The notes beneath the pieces are model-generated. The model was not told where the DNA came from and did no database searches. It saw nothing but the letters and a program-made list of their open reading frames with translations. Shown one piece after another: positions 33,983-42,838 of a DNA stretch of 64,000 nucleotides. The stretch is taken from contig JADGFI010000004.1 in NCBI GenBank assembly GCA_016743945.1, positions 268,484 to 332,483 on the forward strand. Reading direction: 5' to 3'. Source of the DNA: Desulfobacteraceae bacterium (GTDB lineage Bacteria; Desulfobacterota; Desulfobacteria; Desulfobacterales; Desulfobacteraceae). Every line of letters starts with the position of its first letter. The stretch's first letter is position 1. A program made the translations under genes and the position numbers.

Positions 33983-35503
33983 TCAAAGATCAAATCCGCA
34001 ATAGGAAAGATTAAAACTTTTATTATTTAAAGGGAAATCCGATATCCCGGTATTCCGTAACGCCATTGCAAGACCATTCCAATTGTGAAAAGAGGGGTCT
34101 TTGACCTTGTATCGAAGGATTTTTCTGTTTTTGTCGGTGATCATCGCATGGGATACTTCCCCCCGCCAGGCTTCATTAACCGTTACCACAAAACTGGAGG
34201 GTGGCAATTGTTTGATCTTGTTGTCCACACAACAGGTTTCCACCGGCAGTGCAATTAAAGATTGGATGATATTTATGGATTGAAGCACTTCATTATACCT
34301 CACCCGTGCACGGGCATACACATCGCAAGAGGTTTTTTTATTTTCAGGAATTTCCAAGTGGGAATAGTATTCCGTGGGAAAACAGCGCCGGGCATCGTAA
34401 CCGATGCCGGAAGCGCGTCCTGCCGGTCCCACAAGGCCTAAATTCTGCGCATCTTCATAGCTTACGGCACCGCAGTCTTCAAACCGGGCCCGGACAGTGG
34501 AGGCGGAAAAAAGAAGTTCCAGAACATGCTCGACCTGGGGTTTGAGTTCCTTGAGCCGTTCGTCAAGGGTTTTGCGAACATCATCATTTAGATCGAAACG
34601 AACCCCTCCGGGGCGAACCAGGCCTTTTCCAAATCGGTTGCCGCAGAGCAGCAGCATCAGATTTAAAAAATCTCCCCGAATCCGTCCAAAATAGTTGGCC
34701 GGCGGTAAAAAGGCCACATCCCCGCTCAAGGCCCCAAGATCTCCAATGTGATTGGCCAGTCGCTCCAGTTCAAGTGCTATGGTTCGAATAATGCGGGCGC
34801 CTTTATCCGGCTGAACCCGGGTCAGTGATTCAATTGCCTGGGCCATGCAAAGACTATGTCCGATGGTGGTGTCCCCTGCAATGTTTTCAGCTAGGATGGG
34901 CAGTCTTTTGGCCTCAACATCATGGAACAGATTTTCCATAGCCCGGTGCTGGTATCCCAGTTGTATTTCCAGGTGAAGAACCAGTTCTCCGATACAATTG
35001 AACCGAAAGTGGCCGGGTTCAATGACACCGGCATGAACGGGACCCACCGCCACTTCATGGATTTCATCCCCTTCCACCTGGTAATAGTCGTAATTGCCCG
35101 GAATATCCTGGGTATAATCATTGCCAAACACATCGGGCAGATTTTGATAGTTGGGGTGGTATCGGACCATCTTCAGCCAGGGGTGACCTTCTGGTTTAAT
35201 CGCAAATTGCTCTGCCATTTCCCTTTCAAACATGTGAAAGGGTTCACAGGTTTGACTCAAAGATGGATAGGAATCCGGGGCATCGCAGCCGGCAACCATG
35301 AGTTTGTCGGTTCGTAAAACCGCCATGAGTTTAATGGGACCCTCATCCTTATTTTTATCTTCATAGGCAAAGTATTGAACCACCTTGCCCTCTGCCTTAA
35401 TAATTTCCAGTGCAGCGCTCCGGAAATCCTCAAAGGGCAGATGGGGGATACGGTTCAGTTCTAGTGTCTCACCATTTAAAACGTCTAGGAAAGCGTTTGT
35501 CAT
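33983..35503 (-). CDS. Ehr complex: NuoCD-like (HyfG/hydrogenase large subunit-like) subunit without NiFe ligands
   Basis: 506 residues, a NuoC-like region (about 1-125, FEREMAEQFAIKPEGHPWL) fused to a NuoD/large-subunit domain (GPVHAGVIEPGHFRF at 153-168). The first NiFe motif (CxxC in group-4 hydrogenases) is replaced by ENIAGDTTIGHSLC at 206-219, and the C-terminal CxxC motif by a single Cys at 502. A NiFe centre therefore cannot form. This is the hallmark of energy-converting-hydrogenase-related (Ehr) complexes. It overlaps the upstream gene by 4 nt (ATGA) and has GGAGGAGG before the start. Confidence 0.87.
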   Translation of the reverse strand: MTNAFLDVLNGETLELNRIPHLPFEDFRSAALEIIKAEGKVVQYFAYEDKNKDEGPIKLMAVLRTDKLMVAGCDAPDSYPSLSQTCEPFHMFEREMAEQFAIKPEGHPWLKMVRYHPNYQNLPDVFGNDYTQDIPGNYDYYQVEGDEIHEVAVGPVHAGVIEPGHFRFNCIGELVLHLEIQLGYQHRAMENLFHDVEAKRLPILAENIAGDTTIGHSLCMAQAIESLTRVQPDKGARIIRTIALELERLANHIGDLGALSGDVAFLPPANYFGRIRGDFLNLMLLLCGNRFGKGLVRPGGVRFDLNDDVRKTLDERLKELKPQVEHVLELLFSASTVRARFEDCGAVSYEDAQNLGLVGPAGRASGIGYDARRCFPTEYYSHLEIPENKKTSCDVYARARVRYNEVLQSINIIQSLIALPVETCCVDNKIKQLPPSSFVVTVNEAWRGEVSHAMITDKNRKILRYKVKDPSFHNWNGLAMALRNTGISDFPLNNKSFNLSYCGFDL

Positions 35504-36924
35504 CTAAGTCCTCCTCCAACGGCAGTCACAGCATCAACAATGGTTTGATATACGGTATCCGGCATATAGAAGCAAAATATCAAAGAGGTTAATAACAGGA
35601 TATATTGGGGCCAGACCATACTGGCCTTTTCTTTAATTTGAATCGTTCCATCAAAATTATCAAAGGAGATTTTCATTATCTGGTTGGCAAATCCGGCAAA
35701 TATGACACACAAGGCCGCAATAAAAATACCGATTGTTAGGTAGCGGCCGGAGCGAAAAGCCCCCACAATAATAAACAATTCACCAATAAAGATCCCAAAG
35801 GGGGGAAATCCGGATATGCCGGCAAACCCGCTGAAAAATGCGATAAATGTTTTTGGCATTCGGCTAACCATGTCGCCGGTAGAGGTTATCAGCCGGTTCC
35901 CATATCCCAGTAAAATATTGCCGGAAGATAAAAACAGGGAAGATTTAATCAGGCTATGGTGGATCATGCAGATGATGGCGCCATAGGCGGCGATTCCGCC
36001 AATGCCCGTTCCCACGGCGATGATCCCCATGTTCTCGATGCTGGAATAGGCCAGCATCCGTTTGTATTCGTTTTGTTTAAGAATAAAGGTGGCCGCTGCC
36101 AGAATGGACATCAACCCGAACACAATCAGAATCGTACTTGAAAAATCATTGAGCCCGGCCGCATACATGATTTTATTGGTTTTAAAGATCCCCAGATAGG
36201 CACAATTTAAAAGGACTCCGGACAAGAGGGCCGATGCCGGGCTCGGGGCTTCACTATGGGCGTCGGGAAGCCAGGTGTGCATGGGGGCAAGCCCCATTTT
36301 TGTTCCGTATCCCACCAGTATAAAAACAAATCCGGCTTTCAGCCACAAGGGATCTAAGGATTTTGCAACCAGGGTGAGTGCTGAAAAAGAAAGGGGGGCA
36401 TCAACATTACCAATATCCATGGCCAGGGTCACAAAGACCGACCCTAACAATGCCATGGCAATCCCCACCGAACAAATGAGCACATATTTCCAGGTGGCTT
36501 CAAGGGAGGCGCCTGATCTATGGGTATAGATCAACGGCGCACTGGCAAGGGTGGTGGCTTCTATGGCGATCCACATGACCATGATATGATCCGACAGGGT
36601 GACCATGGTCATGGTGGATAAAAACAGGAGCATAAACCCTGTGAAAATATTTTCTGCTTGAATCTTGCTCGCTTTCAGATATCCCATGGTATAGATGGAA
36701 ATCAGGAAAAACAACAGGGAAATAACCAACAGGGACAGCAACCCTTCGGGGGTCACTGCAAAATAATCGCAAAAATAAGCAATAGGTCTGTTTATCCACA
36801 AGAACAAAGATAAAACAAGATGGATGGCTCCCGTAAAGACCAAAAGGGGGCGACCGATCTCTTTTGGAACAAAAAAAGCAATGAGGCCTGTTATAAAAGG
36901 GACTAGAAAAATGATTTCAACCAT
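35500..36924 (-). CDS. Ehr complex: antiporter-like (NuoN/NuoM, HyfF-like) membrane subunit
   Basis: 474 residues with about 14 hydrophobic segments. It has the proton-antiporter family features: Glu in MWIAIEATTLASAPL (about 120), Lys in KAGFVFILVGYGTKMG (about 208), and MHTWLPDAHSEAPSPASALL. It should pump H+ or Na+ in step with electron transfer. It lies between the HyfE-like and NuoCD-like genes, with overlaps of 4 nt downstream and 10 nt spacing upstream. Confidence 0.9.
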   Translation of the reverse strand: MVEIIFLVPFITGLIAFFVPKEIGRPLLVFTGAIHLVLSLFLWINRPIAYFCDYFAVTPEGLLSLLVISLLFFLISIYTMGYLKASKIQAENIFTGFMLLFLSTMTMVTLSDHIMVMWIAIEATTLASAPLIYTHRSGASLEATWKYVLICSVGIAMALLGSVFVTLAMDIGNVDAPLSFSALTLVAKSLDPLWLKAGFVFILVGYGTKMGLAPMHTWLPDAHSEAPSPASALLSGVLLNCAYLGIFKTNKIMYAAGLNDFSSTILIVFGLMSILAAATFILKQNEYKRMLAYSSIENMGIIAVGTGIGGIAAYGAIICMIHHSLIKSSLFLSSGNILLGYGNRLITSTGDMVSRMPKTFIAFFSGFAGISGFPPFGIFIGELFIIVGAFRSGRYLTIGIFIAALCVIFAGFANQIMKISFDNFDGTIQIKEKASMVWPQYILLLTSLIFCFYMPDTVYQTIVDAVTAVGGGLR

Positions 36925-36934
36925 GAAATAATAC

Positions 36935-37579
36935 CTATTCCTTTAAAGTTCTGAGAAGTGCTGTATCAACATCATCAAAGGTTCGTTTAATGTTTTGAAG
37001 GATGATGGCCATTATCATAACCCCGGCCAGGACATCCAGCAAAATACCGAATTCAACAATATGCCGGGCACGAACTGAAAAAGTGGTGCCGACAAGGTAA
37101 ATACCATTTTCCATCATGATATACCCCAACACCATGGCAATGGCATTTCTTCTTGCCATCAACAAAAACATACCGGTCACCAGAAGGGCAATGGCCGTGG
37201 GGAATAAAAGCGTATAGAGGCTTATGGACGGAAGGTTCAGCTGTCGGCTCAGGTAGGTCGCGGCAACGATGAGTCCAAGACCGCAGAGCAGGGAGGCATG
37301 GTACCCGATAATGGGTTCGACCTCTCTGTGAATCGCCACTCGTTTAATGGCAATGTAAATACTCATGGGAATGATGATACCCCTGATTAAAAGGGTTCCA
37401 ATGGTAAAGGTCATTCCGCCTATTGTCATGCCGTGACCCAGGAAAAAAGGAATAATGGAAACTACGATTCCCTGGAAGGCTACCACCGCGATCAGCATGG
37501 GCAGCCGGCTGGAGCCAAAGGAAAATAATACGGAAAGCAGTACAAAGGTTAAAATGGTATCAACCGGGTTTAATATCAT
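36935..37579 (-). CDS. Ehr complex: HyfE-like membrane subunit
   Basis: 214 residues with about seven hydrophobic segments and the HyfE/MrpC-NuoK-like stretch ARRNAIAMVLGYIMMENGIY (about 142-161), in which the Glu is the conserved membrane carboxylate. It overlaps the NuoH-like gene by 4 nt (ATGA), so the two are translationally coupled. It should form part of the ion path. Confidence 0.88.
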   Translation of the reverse strand: MILNPVDTILTFVLLSVLFSFGSSRLPMLIAVVAFQGIVVSIIPFFLGHGMTIGGMTFTIGTLLIRGIIIPMSIYIAIKRVAIHREVEPIIGYHASLLCGLGLIVAATYLSRQLNLPSISLYTLLFPTAIALLVTGMFLLMARRNAIAMVLGYIMMENGIYLVGTTFSVRARHIVEFGILLDVLAGVMIMAIILQNIKRTFDDVDTALLRTLKE

Positions 37580-38496
37580 CTGATAAACTCCATGGTGATA
37601 ATGGTTGCAAAAAAGGCCAGGGCAAAGGAGGTCAGTACAAATTGCGGTACCTTGTCCATTCTGTAGCGGGCCATGACCGATTCGGTCACACCGATTGCCA
37701 TATAGACTATTACAAGTCCTAAAATATACAGGCCGAAGCTAAGTCCTGTTATCTCAGCGCCAAAGGGTAAAATCAGACGGGAAACAATGGTTGAATAGAA
37801 AAAAAGTTTACAAAAAGATCCCAATTCTATGAGGCCCAAATCCGGTCCGCTGTGATCCAACACCATCACCTCGTGGATCATGGTAAGCTCCAGGTGGGTT
37901 GCAGGGTCATCCACCGGAACCCTTGAATTTTCCGTTAATAGAATAATGAAGAAGGCAAAGACAATAAATACCAGGGGGGCGCCGGCTGACTGCCACAGCC
38001 CAAGTGTTTGTGACCCGGTAAAATATGCGGATAATTGAAGCTCGCCGGTTAACCGATAAAAAAAGATCAGAATCATAAAGGTTGCGGCTTCACAAATAAT
38101 TGGGAAATAGGCTTCCCTTGCAGCTCCCATACCTTCAAAGGGAGAGGCCGTATCCATGGCGGCTGCAATGGTGAAAAAGCGGCCCAGCCCCATTATATAT
38201 AAAACAAAGAGGACGTCTCCGCTGAATGAAAAAATTGGCTGGCAGCCTCCAATGGGTAGAAACATGAGCACTGTGATGGCAGAACACAATGAAACAAGCG
38301 GCCCCAGTTTAAACATGGGGGTTGTGCTGGTGCTGTAGACGGAGCCCTTTTTAAAAAGTTTGATCAAGGTATAATAATTTATTAACAGGGGTGGTCCTTT
38401 TTTGCCCCCGAAAAATGCTTTGATCTTGAGGATAATGGCGGAGAAAAATGGTGCCAGTAAAATTGCAAGAAGCCAGAAAATGATGGATTTAATCAT
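37576..38496 (-). CDS. Ehr complex: NuoH-like (HyfC) membrane subunit
   Basis: 306 residues with eight hydrophobic segments. Signature stretches of the NuoH/HyfC family are ASPFEGMGAAREA (about 117-129) and ENSRVPVDDPATHLELTMIH (about 189-208), with the conserved acidic residues of the quinone/ion channel junction. It anchors the soluble arm to the pump. It begins 37 nt after the HyfB-like gene. Confidence 0.92.
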   Translation of the reverse strand: MIKSIIFWLLAILLAPFFSAIILKIKAFFGGKKGPPLLINYYTLIKLFKKGSVYSTSTTPMFKLGPLVSLCSAITVLMFLPIGGCQPIFSFSGDVLFVLYIMGLGRFFTIAAAMDTASPFEGMGAAREAYFPIICEAATFMILIFFYRLTGELQLSAYFTGSQTLGLWQSAGAPLVFIVFAFFIILLTENSRVPVDDPATHLELTMIHEVMVLDHSGPDLGLIELGSFCKLFFYSTIVSRLILPFGAEITGLSFGLYILGLVIVYMAIGVTESVMARYRMDKVPQFVLTSFALAFFATIITMEFIR

Positions 38497-38533
38497 GAAA
38501 TATTCCCACTTAACCTAAATTATAAGAAACCAT

Positions 38534-40492
38534 TTATATGAAAAAAAGTAATAAAATAATGGCCAGTAAAATATACCCGATATACAGATGGATATCCCCA
38601 TGCTGAATCCATCTCAATTTATCAAAGAAAAACAGGACCGGATTAACGATTACCCGGTCCATATAAAGCCCTGCAATATCATTCACCTGACTGCGATAAT
38701 AGGTTTTTGCAGGAAATCTATCCGTGATGTTCGCATGCTCTTCTTCCAAGGGTGCAACCGGATTGAAAAAATCAAGAATAAATGAGGCATAGGAGGAACC
38801 GGTATATTGCATTTTTACGGTTGGTTGGGTAAAACCGCATCCCCAGGTGCCGGAACTTGTAATGGTTTTTCCCTTGTAAAGGAAGAATCGAATTCCTGTG
38901 ACCAGCAAAAAAAGAGCCGCAAAAATTATTGCTGCAAAGGAAATATTTTCTGTGATTTGTAAAATGGGCTCAAACAGGATGGGATCAAATCTAAGCCCCA
39001 GGGCCAAGGTGGCTTTAATGGGCAACTGAATAATCAGTTGGGGAAATATTCCGATCAGCATACAGGCCCCTGCAAGAACCGACATGGAGACAAGCATGGT
39101 GCCCCCTGTTTCATAGGCATCGTCTGCAGCCTTAGTCCTGGGTTCTCCTTGAAAAACAACGCCGATTACCTTTGTAAAACAAGCCAATGCTAGTCCGCCG
39201 ATCACTGCCAGGCTTATAATGGCGATTATCCCCATAATAAAAGTAGAATTTCCAAGGGCAATCCCTTTGAATCCCCCCATATAGATCAAAAATTCACCGA
39301 CAAACCCGTTAAAAAGGGGCAAGCCGGAAATGGCAAGGGAGCCGATAATAACCGCAGTCCCGGTGATTTTCATTTTTTTTAATAATCCACCCAAAGAATC
39401 AATGGAACAGGTTCCTGTTCGATGAAGCACCATTCCAGCCCCCATAAACAGGAGTGATTTGAAAATGGAATGATTGAAAATATGAAGAAATCCGCCGGTA
39501 AATCCCAGAACCGCCATTGGCATATTCTTGGAGGAGACGCCAATCATTCCAACTCCCAATCCGATTAAAATGATGCCGATATTCTCTACACTGGAATAGG
39601 CCAATAATCGTTTGAGATCCTTTTGCCCAAGTGCGTATACAACGCCAAGGATGCCTGAAACAGCGCCGGCAACAATAAGAATAGTTCCAAAAATCGGGGT
39701 GTGAAAATCCAAGAGCATATACATTCTGACAATACCGTAAATACCTGTTTTGATCATCACCCCTGACATCACGGCCGAGATATGACTGGGGGCAGCTGGA
39801 TGGGCATGGGGTAACCAGACATGAAAGGGGAAGACGCCGGCTTTTGAGCCGAATCCGATAAAAGAAAAGATAAAAATCAGAATTTTAGCCGTATCCGGAA
39901 TGGCATCCATTGGTCCAAACCCAAAGTTTCCTGTGTAACTGTACATCATGCCAAATGCGGCAAAGATGAACATGGCACCGACATGGGAAAATATAAAATA
40001 AAGATATCCTGCTTGTCTATTTTCAGGGGAATGATGGTTGTAGATAACCAGGAAAAAAGAGGACAGGGACATGATTTCCCAGGACAGCATGAAGGTAATG
40101 ATATTGGATGCGGTGACAACCAATGCCATGGCGCTGATGAGAATGCTGAAGAAAAAATAGTTGATCCCGGTTTTGATTGCATTCTTTTCATGACCCATAT
40201 AATGAAAACTATAAAATGAGGCCACAAGGGAAATGGCAAAAATCACCAAAAGAAAAAAAGCCGAAATCCCGTCTATCTGAAAGTCCAGTGAAAAGACATT
40301 AAGATATCGATAGGAAGCAACATAGGTGCCCGACTGGAAAAGTTTTGTCACCGCATCTGTTAAGCCCCAAACACAGCCGGTGCAAACTAAAAATACGGTA
40401 ATGAATTTTGCAGATTTAAGGTGTCGTGCTAGAAGGATGGATAGAAAACCACCCGATAGGATTATCAGTATTGATATAAAAAATTGACTCAT
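38534..40492 (-). CDS. Ehr complex: HyfB/MrpA-like antiporter subunit
   Basis: 652 residues with about 16 hydrophobic segments. Antiporter features include Glu in LSWEIMSLSSFFL (about 145), Lys in FIGFGSKAGVFPF (about 217) and VWLPHAHPAAPSHISAVMSG. The C-terminal extension beyond a simple NuoL core (about 560-652) includes an amphipathic part with RSQVNDIAGLY. It is the first gene of the six-gene operon and starts 36 nt after a predicted transcription start. Confidence 0.9.
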   Translation of the reverse strand: MSQFFISILIILSGGFLSILLARHLKSAKFITVFLVCTGCVWGLTDAVTKLFQSGTYVASYRYLNVFSLDFQIDGISAFFLLVIFAISLVASFYSFHYMGHEKNAIKTGINYFFFSILISAMALVVTASNIITFMLSWEIMSLSSFFLVIYNHHSPENRQAGYLYFIFSHVGAMFIFAAFGMMYSYTGNFGFGPMDAIPDTAKILIFIFSFIGFGSKAGVFPFHVWLPHAHPAAPSHISAVMSGVMIKTGIYGIVRMYMLLDFHTPIFGTILIVAGAVSGILGVVYALGQKDLKRLLAYSSVENIGIILIGLGVGMIGVSSKNMPMAVLGFTGGFLHIFNHSIFKSLLFMGAGMVLHRTGTCSIDSLGGLLKKMKITGTAVIIGSLAISGLPLFNGFVGEFLIYMGGFKGIALGNSTFIMGIIAIISLAVIGGLALACFTKVIGVVFQGEPRTKAADDAYETGGTMLVSMSVLAGACMLIGIFPQLIIQLPIKATLALGLRFDPILFEPILQITENISFAAIIFAALFLLVTGIRFFLYKGKTITSSGTWGCGFTQPTVKMQYTGSSYASFILDFFNPVAPLEEEHANITDRFPAKTYYRSQVNDIAGLYMDRVIVNPVLFFFDKLRWIQHGDIHLYIGYILLAIILLLFFI

Positions 40493-40534
40493 ATACTCCC
40501 CAATCTAATATTTTTCTATGAACTGACAGTTTTA

Positions 40535-40564
40535 AGTATAGTGCAAGCTGTAAACGTAATCCAA
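40535..40564 (-). promoter_or_regulatory. Likely sigma-70 promoter of the Ehr operon
   Basis: On the minus strand TTGGAT (40564-40559) and TATACT (40540-40535) are spaced by 18 nt. Transcription would start near 40528, giving a leader of about 36 nt before ATG 40492. No other good promoter was seen in the 281-nt gap behind the N-acetylglutamate synthase gene. Confidence 0.4.
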
Positions 40565-40773
40565 TTTTAAAAATGAATTATTAAGATATTTCATTTCCCT
40601 TGGTTTCACCTTGGGTACAAGTGTTTTATAAATATTTTTTGTTTGATGTCTCATCATTGCCTGGCACTGTCGTTCTCTTTTTTTATTCCACCATAAACTT
40701 TATTTTAGTCAATTCAATTAATGTAGAACTGGTTTTTTGTCAAGAGAGGAATAAAAAACTGTGACAATCTGTA

Positions 40774-42123
40774 CTAAAGTTTCAGGAGCAACACCCTTGA
40801 GTTTCGTTCAAAATCATAACCTTTTTGCCGGGATTCGGGAAGTTTCGATGGGCTGGCCCAGGCAAAACCGAATTCAAAAAACCAGTCGGCCGCCTGTGTG
40901 GTAAGTAGAAAAAGGGTCTTTAATTCTTTTTGTCGGGCGGTTTGGATGAGATATTGCACAACTCCCCGGCCAATACCCTTGGATTTGTAAGTATCATTCA
41001 CAGCAACGGCACCGATTTCAGCCCAGCCGTCGCCCAATTCGTAAAGGGCGCCGCATCCGTATATGGCGTGGTCAACCGCATAGAGATAGTAGGCATGGAT
41101 TTGCTTTTTGATGTCTGATGCCCTTCGAAGAACCAAGTTCCCTTTTTTTACATACCCATCCAAAAGGTGGAGGATTTCAGGAATATCATCAAGAGTGGCT
41201 TGGCGGATATGGGCGTATTGATTGCCGTAGATCAATGTGCCGCCGCCGATGCTTGAGAAAACTTCTTGAAGCAGCCGCCCTTCCTTTCTGCCGTCAATAA
41301 CATGAACCCGGTTGACCCCTTTGGGCCGATCGATTACTTCCTTTGAGTGCGCCAGCAGCGCTTGGTTTTCAAAGCTTAGGTGTTCCTTGTTTTTGCCTAG
41401 CATGAAATTCACATGGCCAAGATCCATGTTGGAAAAAATTTCTCCGTTGGGGTGGATCTGACTTCCAGGTGGTATTTCAACCCCTTTGGTGGGAATGGCA
41501 TCCTGTGCCCGGATAAAAAATAGCTTTTCAATGGTAAGGTCCAGGCAAATCTGCCGTGCGATCTGGTCTGAATTTAAATTATAGAAATCTCCTGTGGCAT
41601 TCATTCCGATATTATAAACTACCGGAATAAAGTTTTGTGCCAGAAGTTTATGAATAATATCGAATTGAATTTTTTCTACATGGCCTGTGTATTGGTAATC
41701 TTGTCCCTCGCATACCCCCAAGGTTCTTGCCCGGATCCAGTTTCCCGTAATACCGTTGGCATTGCCTGTGGACAAGTGGGAAATGATCGTCTGTGCCACC
41801 TCCATGGCTGCCAGTTTGACATGAGCCATGGCCGAATTTGAGGTAATCCGGACGCCATTGAAAACCTTTGTATGGCAGCGTGCTTTGGCCAGATGTCTTT
41901 TAATGGTTGCCCGGGTGCCGGTCACGATGACCAGATGGATACCCATATCGTGCAATTGAACAATGTCTTTCATGAGCAGCGGGAAAAGGGGATAGTCAAT
42001 AAGGGTGTCTTCTATTTTCAGTACAAAGGTTTTACCTTTATACCGGCGTATATAGTCAAAGACCTCTCGTATGGTGTTGACACAAGCCCTGTCAGCATAT
42101 CGTTGTGGTAATTGTATGGTCAT
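40774..42123 (-). CDS. argA: N-acetylglutamate synthase (amino-acid kinase-GNAT fusion)
   Basis: 449 residues from ATG 42123, close to the usual 440-450 for ArgA. The amino-acid-kinase-like regulatory domain (about 1-270; LVIVTGTRATIKRHLA, YNIGMNATGDFYNLNSDQIA) is followed by a GNAT domain (about 300-449; GIGRGVVQYLIQTA, FFEFGFAWAS). It makes N-acetylglutamate from glutamate and acetyl-CoA in arginine synthesis. A TTG at 42159 is an alternative start; neither has a clear ribosome site. Arginine feedback in the kinase domain is normal for this type. No other arg genes are close. Confidence 0.88.
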   Translation of the reverse strand: MTIQLPQRYADRACVNTIREVFDYIRRYKGKTFVLKIEDTLIDYPLFPLLMKDIVQLHDMGIHLVIVTGTRATIKRHLAKARCHTKVFNGVRITSNSAMAHVKLAAMEVAQTIISHLSTGNANGITGNWIRARTLGVCEGQDYQYTGHVEKIQFDIIHKLLAQNFIPVVYNIGMNATGDFYNLNSDQIARQICLDLTIEKLFFIRAQDAIPTKGVEIPPGSQIHPNGEIFSNMDLGHVNFMLGKNKEHLSFENQALLAHSKEVIDRPKGVNRVHVIDGRKEGRLLQEVFSSIGGGTLIYGNQYAHIRQATLDDIPEILHLLDGYVKKGNLVLRRASDIKKQIHAYYLYAVDHAIYGCGALYELGDGWAEIGAVAVNDTYKSKGIGRGVVQYLIQTARQKELKTLFLLTTQAADWFFEFGFAWASPSKLPESRQKGYDFERNSRVLLLKL

Positions 42124-42154
42124 GTCAGGCAGTTTACTTGTAAATGAAAGAGTG

Positions 42155-42231
42155 ATCAAGGGATATCACGGATAACAATGAATGGGACGCAGATGAATTC
42201 AGTCTTAGAATCCTGAAAATCTGCGTCCCGT
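42155..42231. repeat. Intergenic repeat-like sequence with long hairpin
   Basis: GGGACGCAGAT (42184-42194) and ATCTGCGTCCC (42219-42229) form a perfect 11-bp stem, extended inside by TTCAG/CTGAA. With the neighbouring ATCAAGGGATATCACGGAT (about 42155-42173) it resembles an intergenic repeat that I recall from other bacterial genomes. It lies after the CBS gene and may also act as its terminator. Confidence 0.45.
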
Positions 42232-42251
42232 TTAAATATCTGTATACTTTT

Positions 42252-42815
42252 TTATTCGGGTATGATGATATCACAAATCAATTTAAACACATCTGACAGT
42301 CTGAGAATACCGATGACCTTATTGCCCTTTGACACAAGCAAGGATTGGTGGTGGCCGAGAATCAGCTGATGGATGGCCTCGGCAACGCTGGCGGTTTCAT
42401 CCACATATTCGCCTTCCCCCAGCGAATACATAATCTCTTTGACCTTAAGCTTTGAGCCGGTTTCCACAAGCTCTTCAAGGCTCTCTTCCCAGAGGCAATA
42501 TTGTTCCATCATGGAACTTAAAAAGTTATTGCTCAGTCCGAATCGGGACAACCCCATTTTGCTCATTTTTTCCGGGTGTCCGATTTTGCAGTATTTGGGT
42601 TCAAGGGATCTTAACACATCCAAAGGGCTTATTTTGCCCACAATCTTCATGTTTTTGTCATACACGAGAACAGCCCGGTGTTTATAGTGCTCGGGGTCAT
42701 TGCGTGTTTGTGTTTCCCGAAGGGTTTTAATGGCCTTTTCCAGGGTATCTTCTTCATGAACCGTGGCATATTCGGACAAAGGGATCATCAATTCCTTAAC
42801 AAGTTTTGTTTTCAT
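42252..42815 (-). CDS. CBS-pair protein
   Basis: 187 residues with two CBS domains: VKELMIPLSEYATVHEEDTL at the start and KEIMYSLGEGEYVDETASV at about 125, closing with GNKVIGILRLSDVFKLI. A 50-residue helical stretch lies between. CBS pairs usually sense AMP, ATP or SAM. The gene begins 23 nt after the DASS stop and is probably in one operon with it. Confidence 0.85.
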   Translation of the reverse strand: MKTKLVKELMIPLSEYATVHEEDTLEKAIKTLRETQTRNDPEHYKHRAVLVYDKNMKIVGKISPLDVLRSLEPKYCKIGHPEKMSKMGLSRFGLSNNFLSSMMEQYCLWEESLEELVETGSKLKVKEIMYSLGEGEYVDETASVAEAIHQLILGHHQSLLVSKGNKVIGILRLSDVFKLICDIIIPE

Positions 42816-42838
42816 ATCCTATATCTTCCTAAATTGGT

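Noticed and set aside
40609..40618. CCTTGG/CCTTGGG-type repeat near the Ehr promoter
   Set aside because: It is a mirror repeat, not an inverted repeat, so it cannot form a hairpin or a symmetric site.
40662..40681. TGGCAC on the + strand as a sigma-54 promoter
   Set aside because: The -12 place reads TTCT, and the + strand has no gene start downstream.
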